Notes: a model not told the origin generated them from the sequence alone. A stretch of DNA of 23,538 nt from Euryarchaeota archaeon UBA602 (GCA_002498455.1 DAHO01000017.1:1-23538), one strand, 5' to 3'. Numbered from the stretch's first letter, positions 8,314 to 17,311 are shown. Made by a program: numbers and translations.

Positions 8314-8369
8314 GGATGGGTGAGGCTCCCCCCTCTTGAGGCTGTCACTCAGATTCCCCTGACCCATCC
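8314..8369. repeat. Inverted and direct repeats in the divergent thioesterase/ThiI-like promoter
   Basis: GGATGGGT (8314-8321) is matched by its exact reverse complement ACCCATCC (8362-8369) with a 40-base spacer. Between them TGAGGCT occurs twice (8321-8327 and 8337-8343), 16 bases apart. The 99-base region between the two divergent starts must hold both promoters, so these could be operator half-sites. Repeats of 7-8 bases can also arise by chance. Confidence 0.3.
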
Positions 8370-8399
8370 CATTATGGATGTGAACCGATAGGCTCCGGT

Positions 8400-9065
8400 A
8401 TGGGGCTGACTCCGACATGTGTCGCTCTAGTCTCGGGTGGTATTGATTCCCCGGTGGCCGTGGCTAGAATGGTCCGAGCCGGTTGGGACATTATTCCAGT
8501 TCATTGCTCCCAAGAACCAATCACTGGTACAGAGGCCGAGGACAAAGCGGTAGCCAGTTTGAACCACTTGATCAAGACCATTGATTCTGCCAATCAAATC
8601 GAAGCAAATCTTCGAGTTGTTTTGGTTGGGGATACCTTGGCAAAATTCACTGAACAGGAAGCTCATCGTGACTATTTTGTCCACATGAAAAGATTGTTCA
8701 ACGCCATCGCTAGTGACATTGCCGATGAAGTCGGTGCAACGGCTATTTTGACCGGTGAAAATTTGGGACAAGTCAGCAGTCAGACATTGGGAAATCTGGG
8801 GGCTGTCGAAGAAGCAAGCCGTTTCAGGATTTTGCGTCCATTGTTGGGTCTCGATAAACAAGAAATTATCGATCAGGCTCGGGTACTGGGGACGTATGAA
8901 ATCTCAACAGGTCCTGAACTCTGTGATGCCCTCGGGCCTCAGCGCCCTACAACGGTTGCAGATTTGAACAGACTTCGAGAAAATGAGAAGAATCAGGGTG
9001 GATTGGAAAAACTAGCCAAATCATGTCTGAATTCACTCAGAACCCGTCCATTGAATTCAGAATAA
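8400..9065 (+). CDS. Stand-alone ThiI-type PP-loop sulfurtransferase domain protein
   Basis: A 221-residue protein that matches only the C-terminal adenylating domain of ThiI (tRNA 4-thiouridine / thiazole sulfur transfer). The PP-loop SGGIDSPVA is at residues 12-20. The family block TGENLGQVSSQTLGNL follows about residues 119-134, which is very characteristic of ThiI. The N-terminal ferredoxin-like and THUMP domains (about 170 residues) that bind tRNA are missing, as is any rhodanese domain. It should activate a substrate with ATP, but without THUMP it needs a partner for tRNA or acts on a different molecule. A Cys lies in the ELCDALGPQ segment where full-length ThiI has a Cys-containing segment. 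The ATG at 8400 has only a weak upstream Shine-Dalgarno. A hairpin follows the stop. Confidence 0.85.
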   Translation: MGLTPTCVALVSGGIDSPVAVARMVRAGWDIIPVHCSQEPITGTEAEDKAVASLNHLIKTIDSANQIEANLRVVLVGDTLAKFTEQEAHRDYFVHMKRLFNAIASDIADEVGATAILTGENLGQVSSQTLGNLGAVEEASRFRILRPLLGLDKQEIIDQARVLGTYEISTGPELCDALGPQRPTTVADLNRLRENEKNQGGLEKLAKSCLNSLRTRPLNSE

Positions 9066-9072
9066 ACAAATT

Positions 9073-9092
9073 TTGGCCCCCTACGGGGCCAA
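9073..9092. terminator. Perfect 8-bp hairpin after the ThiI-like gene
   Basis: TTGGCCCC (9073-9080), loop CTAC, GGGGCCAA (9085-9092), 7 bases after the TAA. There is no following T-run. It probably marks the 3' end of this transcript, because the next gene has its own likely promoter, but the mechanism is unknown. Confidence 0.5.
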
Positions 9093-9108
9093 GCGTTTCA
9101 ACATGGGT

Positions 9109-9166
9109 GTTATATGCCGGTCTGCCGTGGGTCGGTGAGTACCACCCTGTGGTTTATTGGAAGTGA
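9109..9166 (+). promoter_or_regulatory. Probable promoter and leader of the giant surface protein
   Basis: GTTATATG at 9109-9116 resembles an archaeal TATA box and would place transcription start near 9138. The resulting leader of about 34 bases holds a small hairpin, ACCAC (9141-9145) / CCT / GTGGT (9149-9153). The Shine-Dalgarno GGAAGTGA (9159-9166) ends 5 bases before the ATG at 9172. The ribosome binding site is well supported; the TATA box is supported only by sequence likeness and spacing. Confidence 0.45.
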
Positions 9167-9171
9167 CCAAA

Positions 9172-12100
9172 ATGACGAACCGAACACGTACCCTATCGCT
9201 GGCTATGATTTGCTTGATGTTGTTCTCAACAACTTTGGTTCATGCAGCGACAATTAGCACATTTGCCAACGGCAATTCAGATGTTGAGATTGAACTTCGA
9301 GATCAAGGCTCATGGAATGACGATTTGACCGGGGGCATCAGTATGCCTGCTGGCGAGACCGTGAATGCAGCCGGTCTGATTGTTGGAACTGCTCATTCTG
9401 AGCACAATGCCGTTCAAACCATCGACAGCTCTTTGGTCGCCAATGGGGAAATTTGGAATCCGGTTTACAACGGGGGGATGACTCAGTACTCGGCCAGTAG
9501 TGACTTCACCGTTGATGAAGAATCTCTTCAATTGACGAGTTTAGGATATGGTGCGGACTTTGAATCCAGCAATGAAGGGTGGACGACGGGCCCCGAACAA
9601 GGACTCGCTCCTCTGACTGCAAATTGGGGTCACGACATGGGTGACAACAACGTTCTGACTCAGGGCTGTGGTGTCGGCGATTGGTGCTGGGGTACTGATT
9701 TTGAAAATCCAGATTACACTGCTAATCTTCCCGATGGTGAATTCGAAATGACACTCACCAGTCCGTCATTCTTTGTTCATCCTGGGAAAGCGGACATGTC
9801 ATTCCGAAGCTTCCATTCTTTCTTTTACCGTGCAGCGGGAACGAACCAGTATTACTACGATGACTGTGCCTATGTCGCGGTGAAGAACTCGACCAATAAC
9901 GTCGATTTCCAAAACGCAGTATTCGCTCCGTTTGACATCGGCTCCACTACTGGAATTTCTTCTGGAGATGGCTTCCACCAACTCGGTTCATCGACGAATC
10001 AGGTGCCAACCGGTCGATGCAATTACTTGGGTACAAATGGACCCTTGTCCGGGGATTACGTACTTGCAGGAAACGGTACAACCTCATCCAACAGCCCGGG
10101 GGGTTGGTCAAATATTGAAATTGATTTGTCTCAGCACGCGGGGCGCTTCGTCCAACTTGTCTTTATTCACGAGGTCAACCCTCGTCAGGGCAATTTCCCA
10201 GTAGAGATGATGAATGCTGGCTGGTATATCGATGGGGTACGAGTGGGCGACCCTCTCCCGGCACAGGGTGACGTTACTTTGAGTTCCTTTGCCCCACAAG
10301 TCTCAGGCCAACCTGGGTTCCCTGATGGTTATGGCTTGCTCAACCTTGAGTTGAAAAAATCCGCTTCCTCGGATTTCGGAGTGGACATCCTAGACTCTAG
10401 TAACGGAAATGTCGTTGTAGACCGCAATGGTAACTCGATGTCAAACCTCCAAGGCAGCCTCATTGAATTGTGGGATATCGACGCATCCATCTATCCCCTG
10501 ATCGATTTGAAATTCACATTCGGTTCAGGTGTTGCGCGGCTTTCTTCGCCCGTATTGCATGGATTCAACTTGGGCACCCTGATTGGAACGAATTTCAACA
10601 ACACCGATGGAGTATTCTGGATGGGTGGCCAATATACTGGAGATAAGTGGACATCAGCCATGCAAGACTCCTCAGAGTTATTCTTGATGACTGCAATTCA
10701 AGATTCGTCATTCACTCCTCCAGTAACACGCAATGATTTCTCAATGCCAATCGTTGCTGTGAAGCCGATGATTGTCGACAACTGTGGCAGCAATCCAAAT
10801 TCATTGATGGGTTTCAGTTTGAATTCAGATGACTCTATGCATCAACTGACAAACAATCAATGGACCGAACTATCTGCTCCAACATTTACCTTTGGGGTTT
10901 CAGCCAATTACACGACCATGTGTGACGTATATTCCTTCCATTTGGAGTACAGATTCGCGCATCATTCACGAGGAATTTCACTCGATGTCGCTGCAGATGG
11001 TGACATTGAGTGGGGGATGCTTGATCCAGGATTTGGACGGTTTGGTCGGCAGGACATGTTCCGTGCCGGAGTTGTCAATGGGGTTAACGAAGGAGCCTCT
11101 ACATCGACACTGATGTTAGACGTCAATCTGCATGCCGAAGGGGCCTCTTTCCTCTTGCCTAAGGGAGCGGTTGTACACTACGCTGAAATGGGTTTCACCT
11201 CAAATGATATCGGTGAATTTGATCTTTCCATCCTGAGTGGCACGGTAGAGGAAACCATAGGGACCATCGATGAAGGAGATTATCTGATTCCTTATCCTGA
11301 GAGCCCATTGGCTTCGATACAAGCTTCGATTCAGGGTTTGCTTGACAATCCATTGACTCCAGTCGCTTGGGTCGATCAATATGGAAATGAATACTGCTTG
11401 TTCAGACTCAGCATCGATGCAGCATCGTCCTCTGTAGGCTCAAGCATTGTATTCAGTGATCTTGAAATCGTATACGATTGGAGTCGGGCAATCAGTGATT
11501 CCAACAACATTGCTCGTGAATTGAATCAAGGTGTAGCATTGGCAAGCGCAGGCGGTGTATCTGGAGACGTTGTGGTCCCCATGCTTATCGAAGGTGGCTC
11601 CGGTGGTGCGATTTCATTGAGTTCACTGTCGGTTTCGACTACGGGTGGATATGACTCGACATTGGACGATGGTGGTATCAATGGAATGTACCCGAATGGC
11701 GACATCATTGAGATCATCACGACCCACGATGTGTATGCTCAAGGCCAAACCCTTGGAGGTGCTAGCCTGTTGTTTGAAACCCCCAATGGGAACATGGAAT
11801 TGCGTTGGGACCAATCAAATGGTACTTTCTGGGAAGAATCCGATGAGGATGACAAAATCAATTTCATGGCCTTGCAATCGATTGCGAGTACAGTGGATGA
11901 TTCAACCGCAACTCAACTGAATTGGCGCTTTACCGTCAACCCTTCATGGGATGATACTGCCAGTGTGCGATTGTACGCTATGGCCATTTCAAATACCGGT
12001 GTGAGTGGACTACCTGCAGGATCATTGATTGAGCCGAGTATCGGCAATGCGGTCGAGAACGATGCGGGCATCATTGATTTCCAATTGTTCAATCAGGGAG

Positions 12101-15048
12101 GTGTCGAGCAGACCGATTTGAATAACGCATTCTCAAGTAACGTGATTACACTTGACTTCAGCATTCGGTACGAAAACCTTGACATTGCACCCAATCCATC
12201 CAGTTATCAGGTTCACCTGCAAAAGCGTAACCAATCTAACCTGATGATGGAAGATTGGCTTCCTGTTGATTCGGTATCCCCATCAATCGATGGTGAGTTC
12301 ACATGGCAACCCACCCTTCCCGCATCTGAAGCTGGAAACGAACAATATCGGCTGTTGATGTCAAATTACACCGATGGTGACACCATTTGCCCTCCGTCAA
12401 CGTACAACCCAGACAGTGACTGTGCGATTCGCTTCTCGATTACGCTCGACCCATTCGCCCCTCATCTGATGAACATCTCAGTGTTCAGCGTCCAAGGGGA
12501 CTGGAGAGAACTCGATGACGACACTTGGGTTCGCGCCAGTAGCAACCAGAAGTTCCGAATTGCGGCTCAAGATTTGCCTTTGGCACCTGAGTTCTTGACC
12601 CTGAATTACTGGGTAGAAGCCGAGGATGATTGTGGCTTAGATGGCCTATGTCCTGGTGCTCCCTCCTACGTTAGTGCAGACGCCGGTGAAATGGACCGGG
12701 AGGCTCAATTGAATGAATATTCACAGGTCGGATTGGTTCGTCAATCAGCAGCGGATACATCCTACTATCTCATCGACCACCCCTGTGAGTGTATCAGCGA
12801 TTATGCAAACAGTGGGATTGATCCACCCCAGATGGTCAGCATCTTCGTATCTGGAGGGGACGTCGGAGGTAATCAAATCGATGGTGGTGGTGCAGGAATC
12901 AATGAAGACCTGGTCACCTACATTGCCATGGATAGTCGAGTACCTTTGGTCGAAGCCTTCCACATCACTGATTCTCACGGGACCCTCCTCACCGAGAACA
13001 ACCGCTCAATCTACGCTGGCAACGTATACCACCTTTTGGTCGATGGTAAAGATCCGAATGGTTGGCGAGACATTGAAACCATCCGTGTCAACATGAACCC
13101 ACAGTTCTCTTCGCTCAACAGTTCACCTTACTTTGACCCTGATGGCCATACTGAAATTTTCTACTCGCCACAGAATGATACGGCTTGGACTACCAGCAAC
13201 TGGGTTGAAATCATCGACGACTACGAAAACACGGGCCTCAAACCACGCATGCTCAGTCGTGAAGGAAACGTCCTCATTTCTCCCTTCGAACAACAATTCA
13301 CCCTTGACATTCCCGTTCGAATGGAATGGTCGATTCCAATGTCCTACGTTGGCGGTGTGATTACACCAGATGTCGCCATGAAGGACAAAGACGAAGGGAA
13401 CAATGAAGCGGTTATCAGTGCATCTAGAAGCCCTCAACGATGGTCATACTCCAGTGGAATCGAATTGGATATGACGACATTTAATGTCGAAGACACCTCT
13501 GGATTCTCAACCGATGGAGTTGGAACCACATCGGGTGGGTTTGTGTATCAAGGAGATATCTTGGTCATCGACGGGCGCTACGTATTCAGCGCCGGTATGA
13601 ATGACTTGATTTTCGTCAGCCCAGAGATTCCATTGACCCTTCAAGTGACAAGAACACCTCTGTATCCAGCAGGTTTGCCGGACAGCGGTTATTCGCCAGC
13701 AGTTGTTGAGGTAAATGAATATCCATTTGAGAACGGGAGCTTCCAATTGGTTGTTCCCGCTGCTTATGCAACCAATGAGTACACCTACACGATGCAATTG
13801 CTAGGATTGCCCAATGGTGCGGTTGATTACACACCTGCCCCTTCGCGCTCATTTGTTGTCAAGGTAGATGGTGATCGGCCGGATGCAGTATTCGGATCTT
13901 GGGACCTGTCGAATTCTGTTACTGGGGAAACCCTTGAAGGAAGCATCTCATCATCTGTCATGGATTGTCTTGATGCGGAGATTCTCATCGACGAACTTCA
14001 GGGTATGGACACAGATTCAGTTGAATTGAATTGGATGTTCTTCAAGACCCAGGAAGTGGGTGGATTCGAGTATAACTGGACTGAATACTTGAGCGCGTTT
14101 GAAGACAGTCCCGGTTGGGAAAGTACACCTATGTACCTTGAGTCTTCACAAGGAAGAATTCGGGCAACTGCTACGTGCTTCAACTTGTGGGATAATACTC
14201 AACCAATCCCAGACGACATGGAGAATGTGATTGTCAAGTTCTGGCTTACCGGCTATGATTCTGCAGGCCAGACCATCAATGGCGCAGGAACCTTTGGTAG
14301 CTCAGTCAATAGTGGTGCAGGGACCTATGAAATGGCTTATGAATCCTCAAACTTCGTGATTAATCGTGTGGATCTATCCGTCGACAATCCGATGGCAGAA
14401 CAGCCATTTGATATCCTGATTGACTTTGAGAATGCTGGCAACAAGGAAGGCCAGTTTGAGATTCAAATTGTCATTTCAATTAGTGGTGTTTTCCAATCGC
14501 CATCTCCTGAAACCTCGGAAGTCTGCAATGCCAAATCAGATTGTGGTCTGTGGCGAATTGAGGTTCAGCCGTTTGCTGAGGCCGCAACCAATGTCAGCAT
14601 TGTGATCAAGGACATGGATGGCAATGAAATCGACAATATTCCTGCATTCAATGTAGCCAAATACTCTGCCGAAGAATCAGACAGTGGCTCCATGCTACTG
14701 GTTGGAATTATTGGTGTCGTATTGGTACTGATTGTAGCAGTGGTCGTGGTTCTACTCGTCCTCAACCGCTCGGTTGAAGATGACGAGTTGGAGTACATCG
14801 AAGAGGACGATTTCCTTCCCAATGCACAACCAGTGACACCCGTTCGAAGCCGCGGCCCACCCGGTGCGGCTCGTGGCAGAGGTCCCCCAGGTGCATCACG
14901 AGGTCCGCCGGGCGCATCGATCACGAAGAGTCCAATGGACATCGCCAAGGAGAAATTCCCATTCTGGGACGAAGCAACGATTCAGGGTTACTTCGATCAG
15001 GGTTGGAATGTCGAGCAACTCGAAGAGTGGCTTGCCAGCCAAGAATGA
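9172..15048 (+). CDS. Giant secreted, membrane-anchored cell-surface protein
   Basis: 1,958 residues from the ATG at 9172, chosen because GGAAGTGA lies 5 bases upstream; TTG 9157 and GTG 9163 are weaker. An N-terminal signal peptide (RTR, then a Leu/Met-rich core, cleavage likely after VHA near residue 25) directs export. The extracellular part is rich in Asp, Asn, Ser, Thr and Gly. Its first 370 residues look like jelly-roll surface domains, ending in GWYIDGVRVGDP, a pattern seen in MAM/immune-inhibitor-A-like domains. Near residues 1730-1810, INRVDLSVDNP and FENAGNKEG suggest a CARDB-like adhesion domain. One transmembrane helix spans about 1841-1866. The cytoplasmic tail has an acidic stretch, three RGPPGA-type repeats (about 1894-1916) and a conserved-looking end with GYFDQGWNVEQLEEWL. 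Binding partner unknown. I infer a surface adhesion or substrate-binding role. Confidence 0.85.
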   Translation: MTNRTRTLSLAMICLMLFSTTLVHAATISTFANGNSDVEIELRDQGSWNDDLTGGISMPAGETVNAAGLIVGTAHSEHNAVQTIDSSLVANGEIWNPVYNGGMTQYSASSDFTVDEESLQLTSLGYGADFESSNEGWTTGPEQGLAPLTANWGHDMGDNNVLTQGCGVGDWCWGTDFENPDYTANLPDGEFEMTLTSPSFFVHPGKADMSFRSFHSFFYRAAGTNQYYYDDCAYVAVKNSTNNVDFQNAVFAPFDIGSTTGISSGDGFHQLGSSTNQVPTGRCNYLGTNGPLSGDYVLAGNGTTSSNSPGGWSNIEIDLSQHAGRFVQLVFIHEVNPRQGNFPVEMMNAGWYIDGVRVGDPLPAQGDVTLSSFAPQVSGQPGFPDGYGLLNLELKKSASSDFGVDILDSSNGNVVVDRNGNSMSNLQGSLIELWDIDASIYPLIDLKFTFGSGVARLSSPVLHGFNLGTLIGTNFNNTDGVFWMGGQYTGDKWTSAMQDSSELFLMTAIQDSSFTPPVTRNDFSMPIVAVKPMIVDNCGSNPNSLMGFSLNSDDSMHQLTNNQWTELSAPTFTFGVSANYTTMCDVYSFHLEYRFAHHSRGISLDVAADGDIEWGMLDPGFGRFGRQDMFRAGVVNGVNEGASTSTLMLDVNLHAEGASFLLPKGAVVHYAEMGFTSNDIGEFDLSILSGTVEETIGTIDEGDYLIPYPESPLASIQASIQGLLDNPLTPVAWVDQYGNEYCLFRLSIDAASSSVGSSIVFSDLEIVYDWSRAISDSNNIARELNQGVALASAGGVSGDVVVPMLIEGGSGGAISLSSLSVSTTGGYDSTLDDGGINGMYPNGDIIEIITTHDVYAQGQTLGGASLLFETPNGNMELRWDQSNGTFWEESDEDDKINFMALQSIASTVDDSTATQLNWRFTVNPSWDDTASVRLYAMAISNTGVSGLPAGSLIEPSIGNAVENDAGIIDFQLFNQGGVEQTDLNNAFSSNVITLDFSIRYENLDIAPNPSSYQVHLQKRNQSNLMMEDWLPVDSVSPSIDGEFTWQPTLPASEAGNEQYRLLMSNYTDGDTICPPSTYNPDSDCAIRFSITLDPFAPHLMNISVFSVQGDWRELDDDTWVRASSNQKFRIAAQDLPLAPEFLTLNYWVEAEDDCGLDGLCPGAPSYVSADAGEMDREAQLNEYSQVGLVRQSAADTSYYLIDHPCECISDYANSGIDPPQMVSIFVSGGDVGGNQIDGGGAGINEDLVTYIAMDSRVPLVEAFHITDSHGTLLTENNRSIYAGNVYHLLVDGKDPNGWRDIETIRVNMNPQFSSLNSSPYFDPDGHTEIFYSPQNDTAWTTSNWVEIIDDYENTGLKPRMLSREGNVLISPFEQQFTLDIPVRMEWSIPMSYVGGVITPDVAMKDKDEGNNEAVISASRSPQRWSYSSGIELDMTTFNVEDTSGFSTDGVGTTSGGFVYQGDILVIDGRYVFSAGMNDLIFVSPEIPLTLQVTRTPLYPAGLPDSGYSPAVVEVNEYPFENGSFQLVVPAAYATNEYTYTMQLLGLPNGAVDYTPAPSRSFVVKVDGDRPDAVFGSWDLSNSVTGETLEGSISSSVMDCLDAEILIDELQGMDTDSVELNWMFFKTQEVGGFEYNWTEYLSAFEDSPGWESTPMYLESSQGRIRATATCFNLWDNTQPIPDDMENVIVKFWLTGYDSAGQTINGAGTFGSSVNSGAGTYEMAYESSNFVINRVDLSVDNPMAEQPFDILIDFENAGNKEGQFEIQIVISISGVFQSPSPETSEVCNAKSDCGLWRIEVQPFAEAATNVSIVIKDMDGNEIDNIPAFNVAKYSAEESDSGSMLLVGIIGVVLVLIVAVVVVLLVLNRSVEDDELEYIEEDDFLPNAQPVTPVRSRGPPGAARGRGPPGASRGPPGASITKSPMDIAKEKFPFWDEATIQGYFDQGWNVEQLEEWLASQE

Positions 15049-15054
15049 GGTTGA

Positions 15055-15876
15055 ATGATGGCCTCTTCGGCACCGCTCTCTTGGGCGCCGGTCGATTGGG
15101 TTGATCCCAATGGAGGCATCATTCGCCTTTGGCCCTTCTTGCCAAATGTGGTTTACAGCACAGCACTTCGGCGAACGGAGGGTAAATGGGATGGTGTGGC
15201 CTTTCTCTTGCCCGATGATGAGGCTGAAATTTGGGATTCTCAAGCTGTCGAAGAAAGGTCATCCCCAGGCATTAATCGCGATGCAGTGATATCATCGGGG
15301 GGGACATTGGCGAGGATGATGCTGGGCATGTCTGCGATTGAATCGATTCAAACTTGCAAATTCCCTGACCCTGAACCACGACGAATTTTGCAAGCCGCAA
15401 TGAGCCCATCCGGAAAGGGTGACAGACCATTCTTCTTCATTGAACCAGAGGATGAAGATTGGACTGAATGGGTCGAGGCCTGTGCGGATGAGATGGTGAG
15501 ACTCAAACACCTAACACGCTCCATATTCAGTGGTAGAATTTGGCGTAAGATGTTGCGTGATTCGATTCGAAAGACTGGCCCACCTCATTCCGAAAGAGAT
15601 GATGAAAAGGCAGGTGGTTTCGCCCAAGCGAGCGCATTGGCTGCGGCTTGGTGGGCACGTTCAGAATCGGTATTGACAGAGGATTTGCAACGGCAAAGAG
15701 ATTTGCGACTTGCTTCACGCCTTCGGGGTGCATTAGGGCTCCTTTCAGGGGGACAAATTGATGATGAGGACACCCCCGTCCTCCTCGTGCCTGTTATGCA
15801 GGCGTGGTTGCCCAGCATCCTTGCAGCATTGAAACAAACACCATTGTCAGAAAATCTAGGAGGCGAAGAAGAATGA
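15055..15876 (+). CDS. Unknown protein, translationally coupled to the TBP-fold gene
   Basis: A 273-residue soluble protein I do not recognise. It begins 6 bases after the surface-protein stop, with GAGGTTGA just ahead; ATG 15055 and ATG 15058 are both possible. Its last bases overlap the next gene in an ATGA. Segment VISSGGTLARMMLGM (about 80-94) is followed by an acidic patch, and by a helical region ending in LTEDLQRQRDLRLASRLRGA and VLLVPVMQAWLPSILAAL. The order 'helix with RD...LA..LR, then hydrophobic strand' resembles the end of TraB/PrgY-type proteins, but their GxxH motif is missing, so this is only a weak hint. Tandem overlap with the TBP-fold gene suggests the two products work together. 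Confidence 0.75.
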   Translation: MMASSAPLSWAPVDWVDPNGGIIRLWPFLPNVVYSTALRRTEGKWDGVAFLLPDDEAEIWDSQAVEERSSPGINRDAVISSGGTLARMMLGMSAIESIQTCKFPDPEPRRILQAAMSPSGKGDRPFFFIEPEDEDWTEWVEACADEMVRLKHLTRSIFSGRIWRKMLRDSIRKTGPPHSERDDEKAGGFAQASALAAAWWARSESVLTEDLQRQRDLRLASRLRGALGLLSGGQIDDEDTPVLLVPVMQAWLPSILAALKQTPLSENLGGEEE

Positions 15877-16388
15877 CTGATGCCCGTGTCGAAAATCAAT
15901 TGTTTAGATTCAAACCTGCCATACCACTCGATCCACAGAGAGTTGTGGATGAGTTGGGTGGGAAGCGTAGTGGACAATATGTGATGCTCTCTTTGGTCGC
16001 TCCTCGAGCGACTCTTCTAGTCAATCACGAAGGGAAAATTATCGTGCATGGCTGCAGAAAGCAGGACTTGGCACATCTCGCTGCGAAGGAAGTCATGCTT
16101 CGGTTGGGTGAAGAGGAATCCGGGATGACATTTGAGGTCGGGCCAGTTGTGGCCTCGTTTGACTTTGAATCCACTGTTTCCTTGGAAGGTGTTCCCGATT
16201 TGTTCCCTGAAGCAGTGATGGATACGGAACTTGATTGCCTCAGGATTGATGATCAAAAGCACGAGATTAAGTTACTTCTGTTTAGAAATGGTCGTGGCAT
16301 TGCCACAGAATCACGACATGTAAAACTGGTTGCCATGGCGGCAAGGCGTTGGAAACAACGCCTGTCCGACGAGAATCTGTTGAGTTGA
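15873..16388 (+). CDS. Divergent TATA-binding-protein-fold protein
   Basis: 171 residues from the ATG at 15873, whose first four bases overlap the upstream stop (ATGA). AGGAGG at 15858-15863 gives a strong ribosome binding site. The protein has a two-fold internal repeat: residues 45-78 (RATLLVNHEGKIIVHGC then a helix) and 130-164 (HEIKLLLFRNGRGIATES then a helix). This matches the TBP half-domain pattern 'strand-xSGK-strand-G-helix'. PVVASFDFESTVSLEGV (91-107) aligns with the start of the second TBP repeat (NIVASADL...INLE). The usual PEQFPGLVYR segments are not conserved (FPEAVMDTELDCLRI instead), so TATA binding by the classical Phe intercalation is doubtful. It is probably an extra TBP paralogue, not the main TBP; fold assignment is by eye. 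Confidence 0.65.
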   Translation: MTDARVENQLFRFKPAIPLDPQRVVDELGGKRSGQYVMLSLVAPRATLLVNHEGKIIVHGCRKQDLAHLAAKEVMLRLGEEESGMTFEVGPVVASFDFESTVSLEGVPDLFPEAVMDTELDCLRIDDQKHEIKLLLFRNGRGIATESRHVKLVAMAARRWKQRLSDENLLS

Positions 16389-16393
16389 TTTAG

Positions 16394-17287
16394 ATGGCAA
16401 TCTCAAAGGGTCGTTGGGTCGGCCCAATCTGGGATACACACATCCACTTGGATTTGCAAGCAAGAGGACTCTCAGCAGCCCAGGATTTTTCCAACGCAGG
16501 TGGGACCCACATCTGTTTGGTCCACAAACCTACTTTTTCCACAGGACTTCCAGATACAATTGAGCGTGTTGACGTGGCCTACCGAAAAACGTTGGATTTG
16601 GCAGATCAAGTCCGTCGAAAGATTGGACTCGATGTTCGCGTGGTCTTGGGTCCGCATCCGGTAGTTTGGGAGAAACAGATTCACACTCTGGGGATGGAAA
16701 ATTCTACACAACTTCATCTCGACTCCGTCGAACTGGCCTTGAATTACTGTGCTGAAGGTAAAGCAGTCGCGTTGGGGGAGGTTGGCCGACCTCACTATTC
16801 CGTGTCTGAGGAAATTTGGTCTGCTGCAAATACTCAACTTGAAACGGTCATGCGGATGGCGTCTCAGGCGAGCGTCCCAATCCAATTACACGTTGAAGAC
16901 AATGGTGCGCAAACCAATGTAGAATTGGCGAATATATGCGATCGAGCGGGACTATCTCGTAGCTGTGCAGTACACCATTATGCATCTGCCAATGTAAGTG
17001 ATACCTTCACACATGGTTTGTCATCTTCTGTTAGCATGGCGAAGAACAGTGTTTCCGATCTTCTGAAGACGTTTAGACATTGTACTACAACATGGACAAT
17101 GGAAACCGACTACCTAGATGATCCAAACCGTCCTGGTGCTGTTCTAGGTCCGAAAACAGTACCCAAACGCACACAGCAGTTGGTCGATGAATTACTCCAA
17201 GTTTTGACTCAAAATGAAGCCGAAGAGTTGCTCATGCATGTCCATTCCATCTGGCCCAGTCGATTGTATGGTGAAATTGACCCGTAG
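16394..17287 (+). CDS. TatD-family metal-dependent hydrolase (archaeal type)
   Basis: A 297-residue TIM-barrel amidohydrolase-like protein. Metal ligands are visible in order: WDTHIHLD (His16 and His18 of HxH), GEVGRPHY (the Glu), QLHVED (His), VHHYAS (His), and METDYLDDPNRPGAVLGP (the catalytic/metal Asp after the strand). This is the TatD layout, a family of Mg-dependent 3'-5' DNA exonucleases/deoxyribonucleases; archaeal members may act on other substrates. The ATG starts 5 bases after the TBP-fold gene, so the two are probably one transcript. Its stop codon lies inside a hairpin (17278-17292). Confidence 0.88.
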   Translation: MAISKGRWVGPIWDTHIHLDLQARGLSAAQDFSNAGGTHICLVHKPTFSTGLPDTIERVDVAYRKTLDLADQVRRKIGLDVRVVLGPHPVVWEKQIHTLGMENSTQLHLDSVELALNYCAEGKAVALGEVGRPHYSVSEEIWSAANTQLETVMRMASQASVPIQLHVEDNGAQTNVELANICDRAGLSRSCAVHHYASANVSDTFTHGLSSSVSMAKNSVSDLLKTFRHCTTTWTMETDYLDDPNRPGAVLGPKTVPKRTQQLVDELLQVLTQNEAEELLMHVHSIWPSRLYGEIDP

Positions 17288-17292
17288 GGTCA
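17278..17292. terminator. Hairpin spanning the TatD-family stop codon
   Basis: TGACCC (17278-17283), loop GTA, GGGTCA (17287-17292); the TAG stop (17285-17287) lies at the loop and its 3' edge. There is a short T-run (TTTT at 17293-17296) straight after, so among the four gene-end hairpins this is the one closest to a terminator. Confidence 0.45.
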
Positions 17293-17311
17293 TTTTCAAG
17301 GGTCATTCTCA
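17286..17311 (+). repeat. 13-bp tandem direct repeat between the TatD-family gene and fabI
   Basis: AGGGTCATTTTCA (17286-17298) is followed directly by AGGGTCATTCTCA (17299-17311), one mismatch. The second copy can also pair AAGGGT (17298-17303) with ACCCTT (17314-17319). It could be a small slippage duplication or paired operator sites in front of the acyl-synthesis genes. Confidence 0.6.

Noticed and set aside
14565..14948. 127-codon minus-strand frame rich in Pro, Gly, Ser and Thr
   Set aside because: It is the mirror of the surface protein's membrane helix and RGPPGA repeats; low complexity explains its openness.
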